From NCBI GenBank assembly GCA_905250075.1, contig CAJNOP010000022.1, positions 124,001-188,000 of the forward strand: a DNA stretch of 64,000 bases, given 5' to 3'. The DNA is from Rotaria sp. Silwood1 (lineage: Eukaryota; Rotifera; Eurotatoria; Philodinida; Philodinidae). The notes beneath the pieces are model-generated. The model saw only the letters and a program-made list of their open reading frames with translations. It was not told where the DNA came from and ran no database searches. Both the position numbers and the translations under genes were made by a program. Shown one piece after another: positions 24,701-36,735 of this stretch. Within the stretch, counting starts at the first letter, position 1; every line of letters starts with the position of its first letter.

Positions 24701-26942
24701 CCCAGGTCAATCATTCCGACCGTTGGAAACTGCGTCTTACAAAGCCTGAAACGGCTATAAAATGGTTGAATTCCTGCCGTAAACGGCGGAAAAAGAGGGC
24801 CGTTTTTAGCCGTTTTCTACCGGTTTTAGGACCGTACTCCGTCATGCCAGATTACATAACGTATTTTACCGGAGCGGAAATGGCGCCATTTAATGTTGTT
24901 TCGTCGAGTAATGATGAACCGTATTGACACCGTTATCTGCCGTTTATGATTACATTTAGTAGTCCAGGACGAGCGTTACGACAGCCATAAACAATTGCAT
25001 ACGATCGTGTATGGTTATTTACAGTGAATATTACAATGGAATTTCGTCGTATTCCTTGACTTCTGAATTACGACCATTTCTTTCCGTCTCTTATACGACC
25101 ATCGTGAACGGTCGTATATCCTCGTATACGATGTCATAATTAAATTTCTACTTATCATTTTATTTCTTGCTCAAGTGATCTAAATAAAAGAAGCATTCCT
25201 ATTTATTAAATTTACACTTACCATCATTATTTCTTGTTGCAATAATCTAAATAAAAAACATTTATATTTATTAAATTTAAGCTTACCGTTCTATTTATTC
25301 TCGAACAATCAAAATGAGAAAAAAAATCATTTATGTATATAAAACATAAACTTACTATTATAGTTTTTGCTTAAGCCCCCCCCCCCCCCCTTTAAAAAGA
25401 CAATTTTCGTCAAAAAATCCGAAATTGAGATAAATACATGGGAAAATAGCCCGTCATCTGCTCTTTCATAAACGATAATTTGTTTTTCTCGTTGCTTCAT
25501 TTTTCCCAAAAAATTTTCAAGATTTCCGCCAACCGCTATTCGAAAAACCAGCTGTTTTTTGAAAAATCAAAAAATGTTTTTCGTTTTTTCTCAGTTTCCG
25601 CTTTTTCAAAAGCGCATCCCAAATTTCTCCTTCTCGGTTCATTCAATGTATTAATATTTGTTTTTTGTTTGAAAGAGCATCTCAAGGCGCAGGGCATGAT
25701 CGAACCATTTTTTTAAATTAAGCCTTTGTTTGGTCAATATACAGCCAGTTATATGATTTGGTCACCATTTTTTGACACTTTTTTCAGTAATTGAACTTGT
25801 GATCTCTTTTTTGCGCTTAAAAAGGGAATATTTCAAAAAAAGGGCCCATCATGCCCTGCATCTTGAGATGCTCTTTCCAACAAAAAAAAAATATTAATAT
25901 ATTGAACGAACCAGGACCGAAAAATTTGGGATGCCAAATGAGTCATTTTTGACCCTTGTTTGGTTCATATCTCCCTAAAACCTGAAGATTTTGGGTCGAA
26001 AATTTTATGGTAGTCTTCTCTTTCCAGCCCCAATACATTCTGAAAGTATCATGCAATTTGGATGTTCCTGGACTGAGATAGATTTTTGAGGGGGGGGGGG
26101 GGGGGGTCTTAAATGACCTAAATAAAAAAGAAACATTTATATTTATTAATTTTGAACTTACCATTTTATTTATTGTTCAAGTGATATAAATAAAAAAGCA
26201 TTAATATTTATATCACTTAAACTTACCATTACGTCTTTTGTTGAAATAACCTAAATAAAAAAAACATTTTCATTTATTAATTTAAAGCTTACCATTATAT
26301 TTCTTATTGCAATGATCTAAATAAAACAATAATATTTATATTTATAACATTTAAACTTATCATTTTATTTCTGATTCAAATGATCTCAACGAAAAAAGAA
26401 CTTATTAAATTTAAACTAGTCACTTTATTTCTTGTTGAAATGATCAAAATAAAAAAAAATCATTTATAGTTATTAAATTAATGCTTACTCTTCTATTTCC
26501 TGTTGACGATATTTATCCTCTAAGAAGGAGAACCTGTTGAAATCTGAGTAATGTCGAAGAGTTTAAAAGCTCCTAATATGATAGTACAAGATCTTGTGAT
26601 AAGTTATATATTCAAATAGTAATTGCTACGATTTTGACAGATACATCAATTTTCTTAGTAGATTTCAGAAAGAAACGATAATCTACGTGCTTTCATATGT
26701 TGTATGACGTCTAAATAGAGAATTTTGACTAACACATGGAGTAAGGTGCATAACGACGGGAAACGGTAGTCGTAACGACCACCCTTTCGGGTGGTACGTA
26801 AACAACCGTTGTAAACGGCCATCGTTTAGCGTATTATTTAACCGTTTGACGATTTATTGTAAACGGGTATCGTAATGTTAGCCGTTTTCCACCGGTTTCA
26901 TACTGTTTAAGGCCGTTTACGGGCCGTTATATTCTACCTGGG
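24701..26942. mobile_element. Composite element: CCCAGGT ends, ACGGCCGT-rich arms, 66-base tandem core
   Basis: The ends are inverted: CCCAGGT at 24701 and ACCTGGG at 26936-26942. Next to each end lies a block rich in GCCGTTTT, CCGTTTAC and ACCGGTTT (24710-25130 and 26740-26935), G+C-richer than the surroundings. Between them is a tandem array with period 60-69, mostly 65-68. Units begin near CTTACCAT at 25151, 25217, 25282, 25351 and 26157, 26222, 26288, 26356, 26416, 26484, each with ATCTAAATAAA. The array is split by the insertion at 25375-26108. No open frame, so it is non-autonomous. Confidence 0.6.
25375..26108. mobile_element. TTAA-flanked palindromic element, copy C (piggyBac-like MITE)
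   Basis: This 734-base insertion is bounded by TTAA at 25371-25374 and 26109-26112. Its tips are G plus 15 C (25375-25390) and 17 G plus TC (26090-26108), inverted to each other. TTAA duplications and CCC-type tips are hallmarks of piggyBac-class elements. Inner arms at about 25613-25703 and 25848-25943 are strongly palindromic (GGCATCCCAAATTT, GAAAGAGCATCTCAAG, GCAGGGCATGAT). Removing it with one TTAA restores an intact unit of the surrounding tandem array. No coding. Confidence 0.78.
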
Positions 26943-27494
26943 GATATCATGCTCAAGATAGATTCAATTGTGCTAGAGTTAATTTACACGTGAATGTCGA
27001 ATGGTCAATATATCACAACTTTGTTAAATGTAGATAAACAGAAAAAAATTAATTTTTAGAAACTACTTTATTTAGCTAAACGTTTATATTTTAAAAAAGA
27101 CTAGGTTAGTCGAATTTGTTGTCATTAAACAAAAATAAGAAATGACATAGATTTAGCAAGTGATACACCAATCACATTATATTACACCTTAAATTCTGTT
27201 CCACTTAGTGCTGTTTTAATATCTTTGTTTTTAAATATTCAAGTGTGAACAGAAAGAAAAGAGGAGAGCGCGATCAACGAAAAAATAATTACGTTTGATG
27301 TCGTTATTACGACTCATCATGAATTGATCATCAGACAGAAGATCTAGATGGGGATACGAATATTTCTATCACACAAGTATCTAATAATCAATGTAAAAAA
27401 AGTGAAAAAATCACTTGTAAGTACTTTTAATTTTAATAAAGTAAAATAAAATAACTTGTTTTTACTATGTTTCACTTTTCTAGTAAATTTTTGA
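26943..27494. other. Spacer between repeats
   Basis: No gene or repeat recognised. Confidence 0.4.
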
Positions 27495-28636
27495 GTATTA
27501 GTAAAATACGCTCTCACCCACTCTGACCGCCGTTTAATTCGAAAATAGGATCAATCAATAGAGCATAAAATTCTTCATTCATGAGACCCCACTGCGACTC
27601 ATTTTCTTCGAAAAATCTTAGACAAACGAATCAAATATCATTTTTATGAGTTCACCATCATCCACTCTCACTCAGATCTTAACAAGAGGGTATAGATATG
27701 GGTGTGGGTTAGGTCAGAGTGTGAATGTGGATAGGTGTGGATGTGGATGTGGATATGGGAGGGCGTATTTTTGTTTGTGGATGTGGATCTTCTTCCATTC
27801 ACACCTACATCCATTCGTTACTCATATCCCATGCTCATACTAAATCACACCCACATCCACAGCCCAACATCCACTCCACACCTCATCCACATCCACATCC
27901 ACACCTATCCACATTCACACTCTGACCTAACCCACACCCATATCTATACCCTCTTGTTAAGATCTGAGTGAGAGTGGATGTTGGGCTGTGGATGTGGGTG
28001 TGATTTAGTATGAGCATGGGATATGAGTAACGAATGGATGTAGGTGTGAATGGAAGAAGATCCACATCCACAAACAAAAATACGCCCTCCCATATCCACA
28101 CCTTGCTTACACTCACGGTGAACCACACCAAATCCTATGCCACCACACATACTCCAAATCTACATCCACATCCTATCTGACATGATATAGATGTGGGAGA
28201 GTATGAGATTCGGTTTCGGTCTTGGATGTGTGCGTAGTGGTTGTGGGTATCAATTTGGCCGTGGATATGGGAGGGTGTGGATGTGGGTCTTCTTCCATTC
28301 ACACCTGCACCCATTCCTTACTCACATCCCATGTTCATACCGAATCACACTCCACCCACAGCCCAAAATCTACCCCATACTTCATCCACATCCATATCTA
28401 TCCACATTTACACTCTGATCCAACCTACACCCATACCTACATCCTCTTGTTAAGATCTGGGTGAGAGTGGATGAAAGTGAACTCATAAAAATGATATTTG
28501 ATTCGTTTGTCTACGATTTTTCGAAGAAAATGGGTCGGAGTGGGTCTCATGAATGGAGAACTTTATGCTCTATCGATTGATCCTATTTTCGAATTAAACG
28601 ACGGTCAGAGTGGGTGAGAGCGTATTGTACTAATAC
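27495..28636. mobile_element. Nested foldback element with GTGGATGTGG minisatellite
   Basis: Terminal inverted arms of about 180 bases (27495-27680 and 28455-28636) begin GTATTAGTA and include ACGCTCTCACCCACTCTGACC. Inside, two blocks are each present as inverted pairs: 27655-27742 with 27895-27977, and 27751-27872 with 27975-28101, the latter identical by eye. A diverged third copy lies at 28262-28470. The inner sequence is built from GTGGAT/GTGGGT words. Long frames here arise from the short repeat and look non-coding. Confidence 0.75.
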
Positions 28637-28654
28637 CCCATCTCGAAGGGCTAC

Positions 28655-29095
28655 ATATAGGGTTGCACCGATTTCGGTTTTAACCGATACCGGTTCCGGT
28701 TTTAGAACCGAAACCGATGGAACTGATTGGTATCAGAACCGGAACCGATAAGAACCGAAACCGATTCTGATCAGTTATGGTGTCGGTTCCAATCTAAACT
28801 TATCGATTCCAACCGATTCTCATCAGTTCTGGTTTCGGTTCCAATAGGTTCTAACCGATTCTGATCAGTTCTGGTGTCGGTTCTTATCTGTTCCAGTCGA
28901 TTCTGATCAGTTACGGTATCGGTTCCAATCTATACTTATCGATTCCAACCGATTCTCATCAGTTCTGGTTTTGGTTCCGATAAGTTCTAACCGATTCGGA
29001 TCGGTTTCAATCGGTTTCGGTTCCAATCAGTTCTTATCGGCTCCAATCGGTTCCATCTCTTTCAGCTCTGTGGAACCGGTACAAACCGGAACCGT
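28655..29095. repeat. Degenerate satellite of CCGATTCTGATCAGTTCTGG units, higher-order period 136
   Basis: About 440 bases of variants of ACCGATT, CAGTTCTGG and TCGGTTCC. A longer unit starts CGATTCTGATCAG at 28762 and 28898, 136 bases apart. The first 60 bases contain ACCGAAACCGAT on the opposite strand sense, so the left end is partly inverted. Confidence 0.75.
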
Positions 29096-29309
29096 CCATG
29101 CTTAGCTACATACCTAACAAAAACAATTTTAAAAGCAAATCGAAGAACATCAAAGTAAAGATTTTTATTGGCGATATAATCACAGCACGCTGCTTTTGAT
29201 GGTTCCAAAATTATCCAAATACTTAATTTTGGAAAACTATTGCGCGTCTATTTTGAGTTGAAATTTTCGATAGGGTACATGATTCAAAATTTCTTTAGTC
29301 ATCTCCTAT

Positions 29310-29550
29310 GCATACATAAACCCAGACCCCGCGCAAGCGGGGAGGTGTAGGGGAGTGTACACCCCACAATAATCAATAATTTTCAGTTTTTTCCAGCCAT
29401 ACGAGCCGCTTTCAACCTAAATTATACAATTGTTTTGCAAGTTTTTCCTGAAAACACTTCTTTACACCCCCCTCCCCAGCTCTCCCCGTCCAATCCGCCA
29501 TACACCTCCCTAATATTAGGTCCTTCGCGCGGGCACTACATAAATCACAG
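29310..29550. repeat. GC-rich palindromic repeat with CCCGCGC ends
   Basis: The left end has ACCCCGCGCAAGCGGGG and GGAGGTGTAGG; the right end has the inverse CCTACACCTCC-like and GCGCGGGCAC blocks. It is about 240 bases long and stands out by G+C from its flanks. Probably a short non-autonomous element. Confidence 0.5.
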
Positions 29551-30129
29551 GGGAAAAAGTCATTCCGAGTCATTCGGATGGCTAAGAATAGCTTGAAATA
29601 TCCTGATGAGGGTTTTCTTCCTTGAGTGGAATACAGAAATGGTCTGTTTCACATCACATTGAAAAAGTGCTAGAATGGCCTATTCTGAGCCAAAAGAGTC
29701 AAACAAATACATGTCCTGAAAACAACGTAAGATGCAGTTATGATAAATGTCTGATGACTCTAGTTCATTCAAAATATGTAGCCGAGTTATGGGTTGTAAT
29801 GGATTTCGTAGACTCAAAACTTCAATCTCTATATATGCATAGATTTTTTCAAAGCCTTCAAAATTTTTTTGATTTGTTTTTTCATTTCATTCACTGAAAA
29901 AATTAGAAAATTAACTAGACACAAAAAAGTTTTTCCTCGTGGAAAATTTGCTCGTTTGATAAAAGATGTCGTTTTGTAAATAAAAAAAAAATGAACTGTA
30001 GGAAGAGGAGGATTGTTTCTTGGCAATAATTTTTTATAATGGTCGTTGTCAATAAACATTAAAGAACAGAAAGAAAGAGTAAGCCACTTGTGTAAAATTG
30101 AAACACTCTCAAGAACTCAACAACAAATA

Positions 30130-31171
30130 ATGGCTACAGCTACATCGCCTCGTCGTGAAACGAATGCACGATTGCGCCAAACTGGACCCTTAGAAACGGA
30201 TGGTTTTACTGTAAAATCTCTTCTAAAAAATGCTAAAGTATGTATTCTAATTTGTTTAAATTGATATTTTGTTTATCTTCAACAAGAAACTCATTTTAGG
30301 TTAATGCTCCACCATCCGCTGAAGCAACACGTATTCGAAATAGCAAACCAACAGCTTTTCGTAAATTTTATGAACGTGGTGACTTTCCAATAGCACTTGA
30401 ACATGATACAAAAGGAAATAAAATTGCTTGGAAGGTACGAATAAAGGAGAAAATATTTTTTTTTTATTTTTTTTTTGTATTGGACTATTATAATCTTAGG
30501 TGGAAATTGAAAAACTTGATTATCATCATTATTTACCTTTATTTTTTGATGGCCTTTGTGAAATCGAACATCCGTATGATTTTTTTGCTCGTCAAGGTAT
30601 TCATGATATGCTTGAACATGGTGGAAATAAAATATTACCTGTTATTCCACAATTGATTGTACCAATAAAGAGTATATTTAAATAATTCAGATGTGCAAGA
30701 AAAATGATATAGTACATAACATGCTCTGTTTTTTTTCTTATATATAGATGCATTAAATACACGAAATCATAAGGTTATATGTACCACATTAAAAATTCTT
30801 CAACAATTAGTTATGTCAGCTGACATGATAGGTGAAGCACTTGTACCTTATTATCGTCAAATTTTACCAATATTTAATCTTTTTAAAAACTGGAATTGTA
30901 AGTATAGACATTATTTCTTCTTTGTAATTAACAAATGTTTATTTTTGTTTAAAGCAAATTTGGGTGATGGTATTGAATATGGACAACAACGACGTGAAAA
31001 TATAGGAGATTTAATAAATGAAACACTTGAAGCCTTTGAACGACATGGTGGTGAAGATGCATTCATAAATATCAAGTATATTGATTTTATTTATAGAAGA
31101 AAGAGTTCTTTTGTTTAATCTTTTCCTTTAGATATATGATACCTACCTATGAATCCGTTATGCTCAATTAA
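30130..31171 (+). CDS. PACRG: PACRG (parkin co-regulated gene protein), axonemal
   Basis: PACRG is a component of ciliary doublet microtubules, at the inner junction. Six exons close in phase to 241 aa: 30130-30237, 30300-30434, 30500-30671, 30748-30897, 30955-31075, 31132-31171. Similarity to the animal family is near-continuous after a short variable N terminus: [38 protein letters not shown] block ([15 protein letters not shown]), [40 protein letters not shown] and the end PTYESVMLN. Only about 55 N-terminal residues differ, as is usual in this family. The introns are 49-76 bases. The start ATG follows a short AT-rich leader and precedes [10 protein letters not shown]. Divergence from vertebrate PACRG is low, so the gene is clearly under constraint. 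Confidence 0.97.
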
Positions 31172-33698
31172 ATAATTAAAAAAAGACATTGTGGTCTTCA
31201 TTCTTTATAACTTTTCTCTTAAACTTCTTTGTTTCTTTTTTTTTCATGGACAATCATCAGTATTGTACTATATTTTTTTGCGAAGAAAATATAACAAAGA
31301 AGAAATGAATTGATCTTGACATGTTCGTGTGAATAATATTCAAAGTACATTTTAATATATATAAGAATAATTCAAGTTTTTGTTGAAATAATGCTTCGTT
31401 GAGTTTCATAGTTTTTTTTGGGTTTTGTCATTGAAAAAGGATTTTGTGATTATTCGATATATCGTTAAATTTTTGTCTAAATTTTGTTTTGCATTATTGA
31501 AAATATTCTAAGAAGAATACGATATGTATTATTAGCTACATCAAGAGTTTTAATAAAAGCTAGAATAAGATTTGTTCTAAAGATACAGAGATGTAACTTA
31601 TGAGTGGGAGAATGACGACTCCCAGCCTTGAAAAATTGATCTAGAAAATAAATCTCTTAAGTTAAATCATTACTATATTCTTTCATTCTCATCGATCAAT
31701 AATGATTTCAAGTACCATTTCTTGAACAAATAATATTGATGACATAACGAATCCGAGTTGAGTCATTCGGCATATCAATTTTGATGAGAAGTGTGTAACA
31801 ATAGTTATAGATAGAATAAGTTTTTAATCAATTATTTATTAAGACCGTTCAAAAAAAACAGAAACTTTATGAAAGAGATCTCTATCTAAAGATCTTAATT
31901 AAAATAACTTAAGCTTTTAATGTTGACAGTTCTTCATTATCATATATAAATACTATCACATCTTGCACATTTTTGCATCCATCAATATTCAGAAATGAAA
32001 CAATATATTAAAAAGTTGGACAATGTTTCTTATACTATTCAATTGTCAAAATGTGAGTAATTTCTAGTTAAACATTTGATAAATATTATTCTATAGAGAT
32101 ACTTGATCATAGATCAGTTTTTGCCAGTCTGTTCAGAGTGAAAAAAATATGTTCAAAGAATTTAATAAGTTTTTTTTCAGTGCTACTTTATACTTGTAAT
32201 CTTTGTTCGTGTTGAAAATAATATTCACAATTCCCAAACATTCAAGAATAAGGTGCTTTATTAAAGAAAGAATCTTCTCTCTTTACGAACCATCCATCAA
32301 GGAGATCCATAAAAACGAGTGTGGGTATAGATTGAACGATACATATCAAGTCTTTTTTTTTATAGTCTTTTATTATGATTCGGATGAATTTCAAGGATTT
32401 TTACCAAGTTTAATAAGTATTTTTAACAGAGAAAACTTCTCAGAACTCTATTACACATGATCTACGAACAAATAACCTTCATGAAGAGTCTATCAATTGT
32501 TTAAATACAAAAATAAAATGTATTTCAGCAAGTTGGCTAAATATTAAATAGTTTTGAAAACTCGATACTCGTGGGAGTCAATCAGAATCGAAGAAGAGAG
32601 CTAAATCAAAGATTTCATTTTTGCTTGATTATCTTTTATGAATGATCTGTTATTAACAAGTCGTTAATCTGATCTTAAAATGATTTAATAACATTAGCAT
32701 GTCAATAAACTAATTAAATTTTATATATCTATTTTCTACTAGATGCATCATCGTACATTGAGTCAATTATATACTGGTTTGTCATTGATAAAATAAGTAA
32801 CAATACTTAAAATCTTTTAAAAATTTTCTTGAATTAAGAAACGACATAAGTGTTTCAGTTTAAACAAATTTTTTTCTCCAGTTTAGTATTTAATGCATAT
32901 ATGGTTGTATATCAACATTTGTAAGTGGAATGAACAATGATGTTGGTAATATTTGTAAACTTATGTCTTGTTTCTATAATGTTCATCATTTTTACAAAGT
33001 AATAAACTAGTGACTGTTTCAATAGACAAATATAAATATGAACGACCATTGAAATTATATGATAATGTTATTTAAATAATATGGCTATAAATCACAACTA
33101 TATCTAGCAAGATATCAACCATATTAAAACTATCCATAACAATATCACGTTCTAAATAAAACTGACTTTGTTATTTGTATCAAATTAATTAAATTGGATT
33201 TGAGTTTTTTATTTGACTACTAGGATCCTTATTTATTTGTCTTTCACTTTTTTTTTGGTAATAATGATTGTGAAAATTCATCATTACTATCATTGAAACT
33301 ATCATCAGCATTGTTAATACTATTTGTTAAATTTCAATATAGTAATCAAAAGTATTATGAATTGACATCTCGAAAAAATCAATTGTCATCGTCAATATGC
33401 AAAATAAATAAAATAAATGAAAAAAATATACTGGCTATGAGTAGCCGAATAAAACATCTATCACATCTGTAGAAATATTAATTACGTAATTCTTATTTAT
33501 ATTTGTGATCTGTTTTCTTAAGATTGTGAGATTCCAATTGCTTTTGATTTATTGCAAGAATAAACTTAATGATTGAAAATAACTTCAATTGCACATAGAG
33601 ATGAATGAATGCATACATATATATATACATCTCTTATTACTCCATTCTTATTTACACTAAACTATATTTTGTTTTCTTGTTAGAAAAGTCATTAACTT
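31172..33698. other. Gene-poor intergenic sequence
   Basis: Very AT-rich with many stop codons in all frames. No gene or RNA supported. Confidence 0.4.
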
Positions 33699-34133
33699 TT
33701 TAATTAATAATAATTTTCTCTTCCTTGTTTTTTATATTTATTATATGGTGATGTTTCGACGTTGAATAATGTCTTCTTCAGACAATAGTTAAAATATAAA
33801 TGTTATGTTATCCATTTTCCATATATAAATCATATGGTCTTTGTCAAAATGAAGAAAGAACGAAAAGAAAAGAAAAAAAGATAGTGGATCGGAAGACGGA
33901 TACACTGGATAGAACGAAGATTTGTTATTCTTCATCTATATCCGATCCACTATCTTTTTCTTTTCTTTTCGTTCTTTCTTCATTTTGACAAAGACCATAT
34001 GATTTACATATGGAAAATGGATAACATAACATTTATATTTTACCTATTGTCTGATGAACACATTATTCAACGTCGAAACGTCAGTATATAATAAATATAA
34101 AAAACAAGGAAGAGAAAATTATTATTAATTAAA
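33699..34133. mobile_element. Near-perfect long hairpin (foldback MITE)
   Basis: Arms of about 195 bases (33699-33893 and 33941-34133) are inverted with only a few differences, joined by a loop of about 47 bases. The tip is TTTAATTAATAATAATTTTC. Arms carry CATATGGTCTTTGTCAAAAT and TTTCGACGTTGAATAATGT. The arm identity implies a recent origin or arm homogenisation. No coding. Confidence 0.85.
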
Positions 34134-35523
34134 CCATATTGTTATTAAATTGCGTTTGTTCTACTTGTCTTTTATAAGCGAAAGGCAAGACTCTTGTCAC
34201 AAACACACTAATATATATAAACACAACATAGAAAATAAGTATTCATAGATATTACAGAGCGAAAATAGTTGAATCTTCATCGTTTGCTTAATGTTGGATT
34301 TTTAGTATTTCGATTTTTTTTTCTTTTTCTTCTATACTTTCAAATAGGATTATGTTTCCATCACTATCGACAAGCACCTAGTTGCCATTGTTTCTTTCGC
34401 CGCATGTTTCTTTTTTTTCTTTATGATTCCATGTTGTTTGAGTAATTGTGTTGGTTAGATACGAAACGGAAAAAAAAAGAAAATTTTCTTCAACCAGCAA
34501 ACATGCTTTTGTTAATGACTGTCTTTTATTTCTATTTAATAAAAAGTAAATAAAAATATTTTCTAATGATAAATTATACCTTTAAGTTAATGAGAAAAAT
34601 ATCTTTATAGATAAAATGTACTTTCAATAGCGCACACAGATCAATGGATGTTATTATATTTAAGAAAATGACGTAGAAAAAAAATACTCTTGTTGACAAA
34701 AAAGAAACAATGAGAAATCTTTTGTCAGATAACCTTCAGTAACTTTTCGCAGTATTGTATCTATATCAAAACATGAACAAATGACTGAACTTCAGTTTGA
34801 AAAATATAGAAATTAATTCATTTTCTTAGTAATCAATATTATAAAGTTTTATTGAGGTTCATCAATAAAATGATGATATTTGAGAGTAAACGTTAGTTTA
34901 TATAACTAAAAATTTTTATGAAATATAAAACGATAATCCTTAGTAGTGATTAAGTTCAAATGAAATATATACGATTGTTAATTATGAAATGCAATCTTAA
35001 GTAAAGATCTTTCGATTGAACCATTGTAATTCAATACATTCGTTTAAATTACTGCTGATCAGTTTTGATCTTTTATTTAACGATCTCTGTTGGAATTTAC
35101 CAGATGAAGAATGTTCTAGGTGCTTTTTTTTTACAGAGAGTATCTTTATCAGATGTTTTTTTTTAATCAAAATAATCACAGTAGTCTTATGTTGAATAAA
35201 AATAATCGAAAAAATCATAAAACTTTTCAATCATACATTCATACAATGAAATCAATGCTACCTAGTTGTTATTACACCATAAAAAGACTTTTAGAAGAAG
35301 TTTACACTTCGCAGTGATGTGTCACTTTAAGATGAAGATAAATATTGTCTCATGTCAAATTGTTTGAGTTGCAATTGATAAAGATATACCAGAAGTTGAG
35401 TCTTCTTTCCAAAAAAAAAATTCTCAACTATAGACTATATTCTGTCTATATTATTTGTATTAAATATTCTAATGGGTTCGATTAAAACTCGTATGTTATC
35501 GATTATAAATTTCCTATAAATAG
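34134..35523. other. Gene-poor intergenic sequence
   Basis: AT-rich; short frames at 34997-35317 on both strands overlap each other and show no family signal. Confidence 0.35.
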
Positions 35524-35936
35524 TTTCGTTCTATATCAGAAGTAATCAACGATAATACACGTGGACGAGTTATTCCCAACAGAACTGGTACCTTTCCTAT
35601 AACGACAAAATATGATAGACAAAACTGTTGTTGTATATCTGGACTAATAACTTTATCAAAAATGAAACCAAATTATCTACGATTTGTAAGTCAAGTTGAC
35701 GATTCTGTTTGCCTAAAATATCGTCATATTGATTCAACTATTACTATGTCTACTGACTTCAAAACTGAACATTTTTTTTAATGAGTGGTTTAATTGATGT
35801 TACGTTGAGTGGTGATAATCGTGGTATTCACTTATACAATCGAAAAGCTCGTATGTGTAGTGAAAGTATATTGAGAAATAGTGCAAGATCAATTATATCA
35901 AACAGTGTTTTCATTAGAAAGAATTTTTTATATTGA
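35524..35936 (+). pseudogene. Gene fragment, unknown family, frameshifted at an 8-T run
   Basis: An open frame without ATG runs from 35524 (about 85 codons, with NDNTRGRVIPNRTGTFPIT and RHIDSTITMSTDFKTEHFF) to TAA at 35779, immediately after TTTTTTTT (35772-35779). Another frame then takes over from 35781 (MSGLIDVTLSGDNRGIHLYN, RKARMCSESILRNSARS) to TGA 35934. Codon use resembles the real exons here, and the break sits at a homopolymer. I do not recognise the family. It may be a decayed gene piece or contain an assembly error at the T run. Confidence 0.4.
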
Positions 35937-36089
35937 CAAGAACATCTTTATTGCTTAATATAAATTGAAAATTTTATCATATTAATCTATCTTGCTATTG
36001 GACCAAGTAATATTACTAGAATCAGTTGATCTATCCACTAAACATTCACAAAGCTTATACATAAAATTGGTGTTTCCTTTCAATGTAAC

Positions 36090-36340
36090 TTTAATTTTGA
36101 CATAAGTTTGAAATCTATAGTTTAGCAAATTTTCTTAAAATAGAACATCATTTTCATGCATGTTTTTGAATGTTTTGCGAAGATGATAGATTTCTAACAA
36201 ATCTTAATCTAAAACATCTGGAGTTGTTCTCTTTCGATTGCTGAGAATCATTGCTCGCTAGTTATTGGCGTTGTTGATTTAATAAGATTACACCAATCCG
36301 CATCTAATTCTGGCGAGGCAATAAAATGTAGTATAAGACA
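36090..36340. repeat. Diverged repeat, partner of 1900-2305
   Basis: Shares with 1900-2160, in the same orientation, the GCGAAGATGATAGATTT block and the CTCGCTAGTTATTGGCGTTGTTGATTT-type stretch, roughly two-thirds identical by eye. Confidence 0.45.
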
Positions 36341-36735
36341 ATATTATTGTACTTATAGTTTTGTTTGCATATCTCATTTAAATTCTAAACAACTTCGTAT
36401 TCGAACATAAGTTGAAAATGTTATTTGTCTATTGAATCATCATATTGATTTGATGATTAAGTATATGTTACATTAATTTCCTATAATCACGTATTATCGA
36501 TGTTTACAAATGAGCTATTTCACAATATAGTGAAAATGTTATTCAATGATAAAACATGAGTTTTTTTATTGGTTTCGCTAATAAATAAAAGTATTATATT
36601 CTCTGTTACTAAAATTCTTTCTTTAGTGTCTGGTTGAAATATTTGTTGATGAAAGAAAAAAAACGAAAAAGAAAACTCATATTCATGTACAATTAACAAT
36701 CAAATGTTAACAAAAAAAAGAAATTTTTTTTTTAA

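Noticed and set aside
25327..25509. Frame containing a Gly run
   Set aside because: The Gly run is the poly-C tip of the TTAA-flanked element.
27646..28464. Several overlapping frames rich in His/Thr/Pro and Trp/Cys/Gly
   Set aside because: They all come from the GTGGAT-type minisatellite and its inverted copies and appear in several frames and both strands.
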